From: Acidobacteriaceae bacterium
GTDB lineage: Bacteria > Acidobacteriota > Terriglobia > Terriglobales > Acidobacteriaceae
DNA length: 8,063 bases
NCBI GenBank assembly: GCA_003135495.1
Contig: PLBX01000258.1
Span: 1-8,063 of the forward strand
Reading direction: 5' to 3'
Position 1 is the stretch's first letter. Each line of letters begins with the position of its first letter. The position numbers and the translations under genes are program-made. Below are positions 1 through 6,639 of the stretch, piece by piece. The notes beneath the pieces were generated by a model that searched no databases, was not told where the DNA came from, and saw only the letters and a program-made list of their open reading frames with translations.

Positions 1-24
1 AAGAGTGTCCGCGCCACACGGGCC

Positions 25-1365
25 TTACTGCTGGCCAGCGAACAGTTTCAAATTCTCGGCTTTCCAGCGCATCGCCGCGTAAATGCGATTGTGGCCGCTT
101 GGGTGATCAAAGAAAATCCATTCCTCAACCGGTCCCGGACTCATCTTGCGATATTCGCCGAGATGGATGGCCCCCTGCGCAAAGCCGTCCGGCTGGCGGC
201 TCGTATTCAAGCCGTACATGTCTGCTTCGTACTCTTGCGATCGCGTCCAGGTGTTCATGATCGGAGTAATGACAAAACCAAGAATTGAAATCACGAGTAT
301 TACGAGCGGAAGCACAGCCGTATCTCCAACGCCTCGAATCTGCCATTTCTCACCCCAATGCCGGAAAGCCCAATCCAGCGCCCAGCGCAGATAGGCGAAG
401 GCCAGTACCGTCAAGATCAGGAAAAACATTATGTCCTTATAAATGTGATTCAGAACATAGTGGCCCATCTCATGTCCCATGACTGCCTGAATTTCTTCAG
501 GTGATCCGCGCTGCAAGAGATTGTCGTTGAGTGTGATCCGCATTGTGTTTGCAAACCCACTGACATTCGCGCTCATGCGCGTCGTCTGCCGCGAAGCGTC
601 GATTTCGTACACGTCTTTCGCGGGAATTCCATTGGCCCGCGCCATACTCAGAATCGGATCAACAACCTTCGGATTGTTAAGCCGCGTGACCTTATTGAAG
701 ATCGGGATAATGTAGACCGGCGCGATTAGCACGGTGAAGATCATGAACAAGACGGTTACTGCCGAGCCCCAAATCCACCAGCTTCGCGGCAGGCGGCGCA
801 CAACCCCGAACAGCAGAATGGCCAGTATGCCACCCAACACCAGGTTCACAGCCAGTTCCTTCATCTGATCGCCCATCCAGGGACCAAAGGTTTGCGTGGC
901 GAGTCCATACTTGTGTTCGCGGAAATAACCTTCGTAAACGCTAAGCGGGAAGAAGAGAATCGTGGTGAGTACCAGGTATTGCAGCCAGTAGACAAATGTG
1001 TGCACCGGCGTAAAACGAGTGACGCGCTCCGACAAGTCGCGCATTCTTGCCGACCAGCGCAGATTCAGCAACAGCAATGCGACCGCGACTCCGTACAGAA
1101 AGTCCCAGAGAATCAGCCAATAGCTGCCTTCGAAATAAGCGTCCGAACGGGCCCGCTTGTCGGCAGGAATCTGCGCCAGGTAAGCATTCGTAGCCGCAGT
1201 AGCATCGAAATGCGGCGAGGCCTGTGCCTCCGGTGGAACGTGAATCACGGAAGGCATCTGGTTGAGGTCCGCTGATTGAGCGAGTGTAAGCGGAGCACAG
1301 ACAAAAATCAGGCAAAAGCAGACCGTCGTTAAGAAAAGTCTTCGGTCCATCATCTCTCCACGCAT
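25..1365 (-). CDS. M48 family (Ste24/CAAX protease-like) integral membrane zinc metalloprotease
   Basis: Predicted membrane endopeptidase of 446 residues. It has the zinc motif HEMGH at residues 298-302 and the downstream ExxxD motif (E378 as probable third ligand, D382) inside QEYEAD, both diagnostic of peptidase family M48. Other Ste24-type marks are the segment around SAN/SGF (265-271) just before the catalytic domain and HPS...RI near 421-428. Hydrophobic helices lie near residues 82-101, 124-143, 171-189, 196-222, 311-328 and 350-370, which flank the active site as in Ste24. An N-terminal hydrophobic stretch (about 10-29, ending at LAQS) looks like a signal peptide. The start could be 1365 (GGAG five bases upstream) or the ATG at 1350 (a second GGAG five bases upstream, giving MDRRLF). 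In eukaryotes the family trims prenylated CAAX proteins; bacterial members probably act in membrane protein quality control, and the substrate here is unknown. It follows the LOG gene after 145 bp, so co-transcription is uncertain. Confidence 0.93.
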   Translation of the reverse strand: MRGEMMDRRLFLTTVCFCLIFVCAPLTLAQSADLNQMPSVIHVPPEAQASPHFDATAATNAYLAQIPADKRARSDAYFEGSYWLILWDFLYGVAVALLLLNLRWSARMRDLSERVTRFTPVHTFVYWLQYLVLTTILFFPLSVYEGYFREHKYGLATQTFGPWMGDQMKELAVNLVLGGILAILLFGVVRRLPRSWWIWGSAVTVLFMIFTVLIAPVYIIPIFNKVTRLNNPKVVDPILSMARANGIPAKDVYEIDASRQTTRMSANVSGFANTMRITLNDNLLQRGSPEEIQAVMGHEMGHYVLNHIYKDIMFFLILTVLAFAYLRWALDWAFRHWGEKWQIRGVGDTAVLPLVILVISILGFVITPIMNTWTRSQEYEADMYGLNTSRQPDGFAQGAIHLGEYRKMSPGPVEEWIFFDHPSGHNRIYAAMRWKAENLKLFAGQQ

Positions 1366-1392
1366 TATTTCTCCATCGAAACGATGCTGAAG

Positions 1393-1398
1393 TGTATA
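1393..1398 (-). promoter_or_regulatory. possible -10 element for the M48 protease gene
   Basis: On the minus strand the sequence TATACA lies about 30 bases upstream of the ATG at 1365 and matches the sigma70 -10 consensus at five of six positions. No good -35 hexamer is found 16-18 bases further upstream, so this is a weak candidate. It is listed because the 145-bp gap from the LOG gene leaves room for a separate promoter. Confidence 0.25.
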
Positions 1399-1456
1399 CG
1401 AAAGACGCAGAGCCAGAGTTCACTTTAACCGATCTATTGGTAGAAGTGGCGTGATA

Positions 1457-1478
1457 GAGACTGGGCTTGCCCCGTCTC
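1457..1478. repeat. 22-nt inverted repeat after the LOG gene (REP-like or transcript-end hairpin)
   Basis: The plus strand reads GAGAC, T, GGGC, TT, GCCC, C, GTCTC: a five-pair outer stem, one mismatch and a three- to four-pair inner stem around a tiny loop. It lies 33 bases beyond the stop codon of the LOG gene on the minus strand. No run of T follows on that strand, so it is not a classical intrinsic terminator. The near-symmetric GAGAC...GTCTC form resembles short palindromic dispersed repeats seen between genes in many bacterial genomes; that resemblance is inference. Confidence 0.5.
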
Positions 1479-1510
1479 AGCAGCGCCGCGAACTCGAAAG
1501 AAGGCTTGGT

Positions 1511-2392
1511 CTACGGTCGAGTCCGAGCGATCTCTGGAACGGCTGCTTCTCCGCTGCGCTTGGTTTGTTGCTGGCCGAGATGGTACTTGGTTAATCCATC
1601 TTTCAGAAATTCAAAACTCTCCTCTGGCGAATCGGACATCTTGAAAAGCTCCAAGTCCGGCGCTGCAATAACTCCCGCATCGACCATAGCGTCAAAGTCA
1701 ATAATTTTCTTCCAGTAGCTGCTGCCGTAAATGACGACGACGATTTTCTTAGCCAGCTTCTCCGTCTGGGCGAGGGTCAAAATTTCGAAAAGTTCGTCAA
1801 GCGTCCCGAAGCCGCCAGGAAAAATGACCAACGCTTTCGCCAGGTACGCAAACCAGAACTTGCGCATGAAGAAATAATGGAATTCAAAGTTCAACGACGG
1901 AGTTATGTAGCTATTCGGATTTTGTTCGAAGGGCAGGTTGATGTTGAGCCCGATCGTTTTGCCTCCCGCTTCGTGCGCCCCTAGATTTGCCGCCTCCATG
2001 ATGCCGGGCCCACCGCCGGTAGTGACGACAAACCGGTGTCGCTTGGCGGGTATCTGCGTCGACCATTCGGTTAATAGACGCGCCAGTTTGCGTGCGTCCT
2101 CATAGTAGCGAGCCATATCGACCGCAGCTTCGGCGCGCTTCAAATCTTTCGCCCGCTGCTCCGCCGAAGCTTGTGTATCGCGGGTGCTAGCGAGAAGACT
2201 GCTGGCGCGATCGCCGCTGTGAATTCGAGCCGAACCAAAAAAAACGACAGTGTCCTGAATCTGTTCCCGCCGAAAACGCGAGAGCGGTTCGCTGTACTCA
2301 GAGAGTAGTCGCAGAATCCTGCCATCAGGACTGTTGAGAAACGGTTCGTTCTGATAAGCGAGCGGAGCAGGCTTAAGTTTGTGATCAGTCAT
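1511..2392 (-). CDS. LOG / TIGR00730 family Rossmann-fold protein (putative nucleoside 5'-monophosphate phosphoribohydrolase)
   Basis: A 293-residue cytosolic protein of the LOG (lysine-decarboxylase-like) family. The hallmark PGGFGTLDE is at residues 192-200 and matches the PGGxGTxxE nucleotide and active-site motif. The glycine-rich GGGPGIMEAAN is at 126-136, FFGSAR (first strand of the fold) at 51-56, and a conserved basic MRK at 176-178. Family members cleave the N-glycosidic bond of nucleoside 5'-monophosphates (cytokinin ribotides in plants and actinobacteria) to release base and ribose 5-phosphate; older annotations as lysine decarboxylase are wrong. The N-terminal extension of about 45 residues and the charged C-terminal tail (about 272-293) go beyond the minimal fold. 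The frame stays open upstream to a TTG at 2419, but the ATG at 2392 is preferred because the usual family N-terminus begins soon after it. No Shine-Dalgarno is visible at either start. It lies 83 bp downstream of the small membrane protein gene, probably in the same transcript. The substrate cannot be told from sequence. Confidence 0.9.
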   Translation of the reverse strand: MTDHKLKPAPLAYQNEPFLNSPDGRILRLLSEYSEPLSRFRREQIQDTVVFFGSARIHSGDRASSLLASTRDTQASAEQRAKDLKRAEAAVDMARYYEDARKLARLLTEWSTQIPAKRHRFVVTTGGGPGIMEAANLGAHEAGGKTIGLNINLPFEQNPNSYITPSLNFEFHYFFMRKFWFAYLAKALVIFPGGFGTLDELFEILTLAQTEKLAKKIVVVIYGSSYWKKIIDFDAMVDAGVIAAPDLELFKMSDSPEESFEFLKDGLTKYHLGQQQTKRSGEAAVPEIARTRP

Positions 2393-2425
2393 AAATGTAT
2401 TCACGTATCGAATCACCAAGGCATC

Positions 2426-2439
2426 GAAATTACGATTTC
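2426..2439. repeat. small inverted repeat in the leader of the LOG gene
   Basis: GAAAT, four bases, ATTTC: a perfect five-pair hairpin in the 83-bp gap between the small membrane protein gene and the LOG gene, ending 33 bases before the LOG ATG. It is A/T-rich with no T run beyond it, so it is neither a clear terminator nor a strong operator. No good promoter hexamers accompany it. It may be chance. Confidence 0.25.
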
Positions 2440-2475
2440 AGTGGCTCAGCAGTTTAAGGAATGCAATTCAAACGA

Positions 2476-2823
2476 TTACTCGCGATATTGGACGGCCTCC
2501 CAAAAACCAATCCACACGTTGAGTACTCCCAAGCCCGTCGCTATCCCGCGCGCGAACCCACTGGCCAGCATAGTTCGAAGTTCCGGATAGGGAAGGAGAA
2601 GCGGATTATCGGACCACTCCGGCCGCCAGGGGACGATCATAAGCATGACCCCTAGCGTAGCGCACAGGAATACAAACAGAAGTACTCCAAGGCGGCGAAG
2701 CCACACGCGTGCGGCAGATATTGCGGGCAACGCCCTTGCAGGGGCAGCGGTGGCGTCTGGGGCGGTGAGCTCCCGAACGTCGGCAGGATTATCGACAAAT
2801 GGTAGATTGGGGTCGGAAGTCAT
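2476..2823 (-). CDS. small membrane protein of unknown function
   Basis: I do not recognise a named family. With the ATG at 2823 the product has 115 residues. It has a polar, Ala/Pro-rich cytoplasmic-looking N-terminus, a basic patch (RVWLRR), then a strong transmembrane helix at about 45-65 that ends in PWRPEW. A second hydrophobic segment at about 86-111 is rich in glycine and aromatics and is followed by a short acidic tail (WEAVQYRE). This suggests a two-helix inner-membrane protein. In-frame alternative starts are the ATG at 2859 (a GAGG abuts it with no spacer) and a TTG at 2877; neither choice has a good ribosome-binding site, so the start is uncertain. It begins 69 bases after the TPR gene stop (33 for the longer form) and is followed after 83 bp by the LOG gene, so the three are probably co-transcribed. 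The clear helix layout and tight packing support a real gene. Confidence 0.75.
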   Translation of the reverse strand: MTSDPNLPFVDNPADVRELTAPDATAAPARALPAISAARVWLRRLGVLLFVFLCATLGVMLMIVPWRPEWSDNPLLLPYPELRTMLASGFARGIATGLGVLNVWIGFWEAVQYRE

Positions 2824-2892
2824 CGCGCGCGTTGTGGGACAGGCGCGGGATGCGAACATCCTCAACGCAATCTTCAACCCACTAGGTGCATT

Positions 2893-5800
2893 TTACGACT
2901 TAAGAGCCTGAATGCGCTCGGCCACGTCACGATAATCGATGTTGGCGCCGTATACGGCGGTGAAATGGCGCAGCGCGGCCGGCTTGTCCAGTGCTGTTTC
3001 ACAGGCTGATCCCAATTCGTAGTTGATCGCGAGGCGCGCCTCGTTGTCGAGGGCCGGAATTTTCAGTGCCCTTTCATACCAGCTGATGGCAGCTTGCGGC
3101 ACTCCTTTATCGAGGAAACATTGCGCCAGCCAGGTGTAGGTCTGGACCGGCTGCGAAAACGGCACTCCGCGCTCCATCGAGTTGCAGACTTTCTGCAGTT
3201 CCGCGATGGCCTCATCCAGCAATCCCATTTCGCGGAAAGCCACGCCCAGGTTGTAGTGCGTCTCCGGATCGTCGTCCCCGGCCGCGACATCTTCTTCGAG
3301 CTCCTGTTTTAGCTCGCCGAACATTTCCGAAAGATCAATGCCGCCGGCCGCGCTCGCGTTCGTCCCTATGGAGTTCGCTCCCAAAGGCTGCGCGGCTGCT
3401 GGCTTATATGTGATGCCGGACCTGGGAGCAGGTGGCGCCGCGGCGGATGCCGCGATCGCCGCAGCGGGCGCTATCTCTTTTTCGCGCGCCGGCTTCGGCT
3501 CTTGCGTTTTAGCTGCAGCAGGCGACGCCGCAACTGGCCAGTTCCGCAACGGTGCAGGCGCTGGTGCCTGATTCGTATGCGATGTCGCCGGGGCTGGATC
3601 GGCTTGCGGGAAAGAATCGCCGAGTGAAGCTTCCAGATCTGCAACTAACGAATCCAGTGCACCCGCCTCCGCGTGCGCCACTTCCTGCGGCGTTACTTGG
3701 GCGAATCCCGGCTCATCCTCGACTGTGGGAGGTATAACTTCCAGTGGAGTTACGAGGCTCGCCTGGCCATAACCTGCGAGTCGCTCGGAGGAAGCGCCGG
3801 CAGCGGCAATCTCGGGGGCCTCTACCGTTTCAATTTCACATTCAAACTCTGCCGGATCGTCCACATTAATCTCGGCAATTTCCTGCTCGGGCTCCGCGGC
3901 TGGCTGGCTTGCGGAAGCCAAGGCGGCACGCAAAGGATCGAGAATGCCAGCGTCCTTGGTCAGCGATTCCAATTTCTCCATCGCGGAGCGCGCCTGCTCC
4001 GTCATAAAGTGCTCGAGATAGAAACGGATCTCTTCAGCCGTCTCCGCGATCTCGGGATTGCTGGAATCGTTTACTCCGCTCCCAGCGTGAACGGGCACCT
4101 CTGCATTCGCCGCAGGCTCGTCGGCGGAAAGAGTGTTCTCCCATTCCGAAGCAATATCCTCAGAGGTCTCCGATGAAACGTGCGAAGAGAAGGAAGCCTC
4201 GTGCTCTTCCGCTGGTGGATGAACCGACAATTCCTCTATGGCAAATTCTGGAAGTTCCTGGCTGGAAGTTGCAGCCGAGGCCACAGGCCACGCTGGCGAC
4301 GACGATGCAGTTGCCGTGGCGGCCCGAGCCGAGAGTTGAGTGTCTATCTTAGAAATAGCACCGCTTCGGCCTGCGGTTCCTGGACTCTGCTCGTAGCGCG
4401 CGGCCAATTCCCCATAGCGCACGGCTTCGTCAGGATAGCCCGCATCGCTGTACACACTTTCCAGTGTCCGGCAGCAAACCGCGGCCTCCGTAAAGTGCTT
4501 GAAACGCGTGTGGAGAGCCGCCAGCCGCTGGTTCAGTCGCGCATCGCGCGGGGCCTGCGGCAGAACTCCCAGCAGGGGAACAACAGCCTTGTCCGGCAAA
4601 TTGTAGGAAAGGAAAAGGTCAGCGTCCGTGACTGCCGAACGCACTGCAATTGCAACCGCATCGGGATACGACTGGTCGATGACGGGTGCCGTCGCTTCCA
4701 ATTCCTCTACAATCACCGTCCCTTCCTCGGGGGTGATCCCGAGGTCAGACGATGCTGCCTCAATGCGTTCAACCACTTGCTGGTAGTTCTGCAAGTGCAC
4801 TTGATTCTGGGGCTCGGAGTTCGCCAGTGCTTGATAAAGGTCGCGAGCACGAGTCAGGTTTTCGCTCTTGACAAAGGCGTGAGCTAGCAACTCTGTTACT
4901 TCATTAACGTGCGTGCTTTCGCCGGCCTTATTGAGCAGTCGCAACAATTTGTCGAGTGCGTCAGGATTGTCGCGCACCCGGGTAATCATGGTATGCAAGC
5001 TGGCAAGCAGTTTGGTCGAATCCACCGTGAGCAGGCGATCCGCGTGCCGGGTGTAAATCTCCAGCGCCTCATCACAACGATCGAGACGTGCGCATCCATC
5101 GGCAAAAAGAAATATCCCTTCGGGATCGTTGTGTACCGCCAGCAGTTTCTCCGCGATCGGACCCGCCTTATCCACATTTGCGACTTGCAGGTACGCCTTA
5201 AGCAGATCACGCAGGCCTTCCGGATGCGAATCCAGATCAGAAGCCTTTTCCAAATACGAAATAGCGTTCTTGGGATCGCCGCCCTCCACCGCCGCTTTCC
5301 CGCGCAGCAAGAGAACATAACTGTTGCCCGGATCGAGAGCCAACATTCGTTTCAGAATCTCTTCGGCGCCCGGCAGCGATCCGCGCGCGCGCAATGCCTC
5401 CGCCGCCGCGCTGAAAATCTCCCAGGCCTCTTTCTTTTTTCCCAGCCGAATGTACACTTCGGCCAGCTTCACTCGCATCGGAACGTTTTCCGGGTCCATT
5501 TCGAGGACCTTCTGAAACAGCCGCACCGCCTGTTCCAGATTGCCATTCTTCATGAAGTCTTCGGCGACTTGCAGGTACTGCGCGCGGGCATCATTGAAAA
5601 GCCCTTGCTGCGTATACAACTCGGCCAGTTTCAAAGAAGAATCCACGCTCGGCAGCAGCTTGGTGATCTTCTTGTACATGGCGATGCCCTTGACCGTGAA
5701 GCCCTGTGCTGCGTAGGCGTCACCGACGGTCTTGAAGCATTCGATAGCTTTCGCGCTGTCGCCTAAACGGGAGTAGAGGTCTCCGATTGTGTTATTGACG

Positions 5801-5931
5801 GTGAGGTCCTTGGGATCATGCTTGAGGACCTTGTCATACTCAGCAATGGCGTTCTGCAGCTTGCCCTGCTGGACAAACTTTTCCGCGGCGCTGAGAACTT
5901 TTTGTTTGTTAAAGCCAAAACCAAACGCCAT
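2893..5931 (-). CDS. large tetratricopeptide-repeat protein with an N-terminal TPR superhelix, long low-complexity linker and C-terminal TPR module
   Basis: A 1012-residue, probably cytoplasmic scaffold with no signal peptide or membrane segment. The N-terminal half (about 10-515) is helical and holds tandem TPR-like pairs: examples are near 13-40 (AEKFVQQGKLQNAIAEY), 44-77, 96-120, 124-150 (NLEQAVRLFQKVLEMDP), 154-200 and 204-233. A linker at about 516-865 is rich in Ala, Pro, Glu and Ser and looks disordered, apart from a predicted helical island at 631-655 (EEIRFYLEHFMTEQARSAME). A compact C-terminal TPR block covers 866-1010; it begins DLSEMFGELKQELEED and continues with ETHYNLGVAFREMGLLDEAI (890-909) and a further repeat (944-957). 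TPR arrays bind partner proteins, so the role is probably assembly or adaptor work; no enzymatic motif is seen. The ATG at 5931 is supported by the compact MAFGFGFNKQK start, though the only SD-like GGAG lies 12 bases upstream. It is first in the run of minus-strand genes. Confidence 0.92.
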   Translation of the reverse strand: MAFGFGFNKQKVLSAAEKFVQQGKLQNAIAEYDKVLKHDPKDLTVNNTIGDLYSRLGDSAKAIECFKTVGDAYAAQGFTVKGIAMYKKITKLLPSVDSSLKLAELYTQQGLFNDARAQYLQVAEDFMKNGNLEQAVRLFQKVLEMDPENVPMRVKLAEVYIRLGKKKEAWEIFSAAAEALRARGSLPGAEEILKRMLALDPGNSYVLLLRGKAAVEGGDPKNAISYLEKASDLDSHPEGLRDLLKAYLQVANVDKAGPIAEKLLAVHNDPEGIFLFADGCARLDRCDEALEIYTRHADRLLTVDSTKLLASLHTMITRVRDNPDALDKLLRLLNKAGESTHVNEVTELLAHAFVKSENLTRARDLYQALANSEPQNQVHLQNYQQVVERIEAASSDLGITPEEGTVIVEELEATAPVIDQSYPDAVAIAVRSAVTDADLFLSYNLPDKAVVPLLGVLPQAPRDARLNQRLAALHTRFKHFTEAAVCCRTLESVYSDAGYPDEAVRYGELAARYEQSPGTAGRSGAISKIDTQLSARAATATASSSPAWPVASAATSSQELPEFAIEELSVHPPAEEHEASFSSHVSSETSEDIASEWENTLSADEPAANAEVPVHAGSGVNDSSNPEIAETAEEIRFYLEHFMTEQARSAMEKLESLTKDAGILDPLRAALASASQPAAEPEQEIAEINVDDPAEFECEIETVEAPEIAAAGASSERLAGYGQASLVTPLEVIPPTVEDEPGFAQVTPQEVAHAEAGALDSLVADLEASLGDSFPQADPAPATSHTNQAPAPAPLRNWPVAASPAAAKTQEPKPAREKEIAPAAAIAASAAAPPAPRSGITYKPAAAQPLGANSIGTNASAAGGIDLSEMFGELKQELEEDVAAGDDDPETHYNLGVAFREMGLLDEAIAELQKVCNSMERGVPFSQPVQTYTWLAQCFLDKGVPQAAISWYERALKIPALDNEARLAINYELGSACETALDKPAALRHFTAVYGANIDYRDVAERIQALKS

Positions 5932-6010
5932 AAAATGTGCGGACTCCAGCCTTTTTCCGCCCAGCCTGCATTACTTACAAAAGAGCAGTCACAGAGCGGC
6001 TTCGAACCTC

Positions 6011-6027
6011 GCCGGGAAATTCCCGGC
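6011..6027. promoter_or_regulatory. perfect 17-bp palindrome upstream of the TPR gene (operator-like)
   Basis: GCCGGGAAATTCCCGGC has perfect 8-base arms around one central base. The near-zero loop makes an RNA hairpin unlikely and a protein-binding site for a dimeric regulator more likely. Its near edge is 80 bp upstream of the TPR start codon, where an operator could act. The cognate protein is unknown. Confidence 0.45.
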
Positions 6028-6040
6028 AAAACCCCGCAAT

Positions 6041-6058
6041 ATCTCGATATATCGGGAT
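6041..6058. promoter_or_regulatory. 18-bp near-palindrome with CGATATATCG core (operator-like)
   Basis: ATCTCGATATATCGGGAT is symmetric apart from one base pair, with the perfect ten-base core CGATATATCG at 6045-6054. Its centre is about 30 bp (three helical turns) from the centre of the palindrome at 6011-6027, so both would face the same side of the DNA. The two arms differ in sequence from the other palindrome, so two different regulators are possible. Confidence 0.4.
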
Positions 6059-6103
6059 GGCGAAGTACAGTAATTGTAAGGCCGCATGGGGTTAGTTCGA
6101 TGG

Positions 6104-6128
6104 TTACCGACGATTACCGGGGGTTACC
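6104..6128. repeat. three TTACC repeats with exact 10-bp spacing
   Basis: TTACC occurs at 6104-6108, 6114-6118 and 6124-6128, each separated by five unrelated bases (GACGA, GGGGG). Helically phased direct repeats of this kind are typical of sites for regulators that bind head-to-tail along one face of DNA. They lie 54 bp beyond the end of the HxlR gene and about 173 bp upstream of the TPR start. No matching regulator gene is in the window, and chance remains possible for three five-base units. Confidence 0.4.
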
Positions 6129-6181
6129 AAAAGGGAGTGTACGTCCGGTTCCGGAAACTCCGTCCGTCTTCTCCGATGAGT

Positions 6182-6607
6182 TCAGGCTGAGGATGGCTGT
6201 CTTTTCGCCCAGCGCTCCCGGACATCGGCTATAACTTTGTTCTTATCTTTTCGCATTTGCTCGATCAGCGGCTGGTTGCCGGTATTCTCGTGTTTGCCGG
6301 CCCACAGGACCATCTCGGTTAGAACCGGCGCGAGATCGATTCCCTTGGCAGTTAATACATAATTTAATTTGCGGCCGTCATCCGGATTCTGTTCCGCCGT
6401 AATGATACCGTTCGCAATCAATTTGTTCAGCCGGTCCGCGAGAATATTCGTCGCAATACCCTCGTAGCAGTCCATGAACTCCTTATAACTTCGGAAGCCG
6501 CGCAGCATCATGTCGCGGATGATCAAGAGCGACCAGCGATCGCCCAGTATCTCCACCGAAGCGTTCAGTGGACACTCCGACCTGCGCTTCGTTTTTTGCT
6601 TCGCCAT
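6182..6607 (-). CDS. HxlR (DUF24) family winged-helix transcriptional regulator
   Basis: A 141-residue MarR-like dimeric DNA-binding regulator. The HxlR signature starts with ECPL (Cys12) followed by EILGDRWSLLIIRD (19-32) and the recognition region GIATNILADRLNKL (50-63). The wing is around residues 70-88, ending in YVLTAKG (83-89). A C-terminal helix (about 90-137) gives the dimer interface. Cys12 is the family's conserved redox cysteine (as in YodB, CatR and HypR of Bacillus). A second cysteine, Cys47, sits 35 residues later, the same spacing as the Cys14-Cys49' pair reported for HypR. The ATG at 6607 begins the frame with a lysine-rich head (MAKQKTKRR); no strong Shine-Dalgarno is visible. 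It is divergent from the VOC-DoxX-VOC operon with 97 bp between the starts, which strongly suggests that it controls that operon and itself. The effector is unknown; reactive electrophiles or aldehydes are plausible given the neighbours. Confidence 0.93.
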   Translation of the reverse strand: MAKQKTKRRSECPLNASVEILGDRWSLLIIRDMMLRGFRSYKEFMDCYEGIATNILADRLNKLIANGIITAEQNPDDGRKLNYVLTAKGIDLAPVLTEMVLWAGKHENTGNQPLIEQMRKDKNKVIADVRERWAKRQPSSA

Positions 6608-6624
6608 TTTTATTTACAAAGTCG

Positions 6625-6639
6625 CTTGCAATGTGCAAG
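6625..6639. promoter_or_regulatory. putative HxlR operator (CTTGCA-N3-TGCAAG)
   Basis: CTTGCAATGTGCAAG is a perfect inverted repeat with six-base arms and a three-base centre, placed in the divergent region between the regulator and the VOC operon. It overlaps the probable -35 of the plus-strand promoter and lies just downstream of the probable -10 of the regulator's promoter, so bound protein would block both. The half site CAAGT recurs at 6657-6661, exactly 21 bp (two helical turns) from its copy at 6636-6640. Assignment to the adjacent HxlR protein is inference from position. Confidence 0.6.

Larger units (their letters stand above)
5932..6181. other. 250-bp non-coding region between the TPR and HxlR genes, rich in symmetric motifs
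   Basis: Both flanking genes are on the minus strand, so this is the 3' region of the HxlR gene and the 5' region of the TPR gene. No intrinsic terminator (stem plus T run) is visible on the minus strand after the HxlR stop. No convincing sigma70 promoter was found for the TPR gene either, although a promoter must lie here or upstream. The stretch holds two palindromes and a triple phased repeat, listed separately. A 44-codon plus-strand frame from 6100 runs through it into the antisense of the HxlR gene; I do not consider it a gene. Confidence 0.6.

Noticed and set aside
5..19. GTGT...ACAC inverted repeat just after the protease stop, a possible terminator
   Set aside because: The stem is only four base pairs with no T run, and the window ends there, so it cannot be judged.
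941..1423. Minus-strand 160-codon frame overlapping the start of the protease gene
   Set aside because: It overlaps the protease N-terminal region in another frame, and the protease frame carries the M48 motifs.
3673..4176. Plus-strand 167-codon frame opposite the TPR linker
   Set aside because: It mirrors the low-complexity linker of the real gene and has no recognisable protein features.
4180..5766. Long plus-strand open frames (235 and 285 codons) opposite the TPR gene
   Set aside because: They are antisense to a well-supported TPR coding sequence, their translations show no domain pattern, and such frames are common opposite GC-rich, Ala/Glu-rich genes.
5991..6030. tRNA-like T-arm sequence GGTTCGAA on the minus strand near the 17-bp palindrome
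   Set aside because: The flanking bases do not form the T-stem, and no acceptor, D or anticodon stems can be built around it.
6122..6181. Possible terminator after the HxlR gene (CCGG-TT-CCGG and repeated CCGTC)
   Set aside because: The stem is short with a two-base loop and no T run follows on the minus strand.
6100..6234. Plus-strand 44-codon frame (ATG at 6100) covering the TTACC repeats and the 3' end of the HxlR gene
   Set aside because: It is mostly antisense to the regulator, lacks a convincing ribosome-binding site, and its translation resembles no known peptide.
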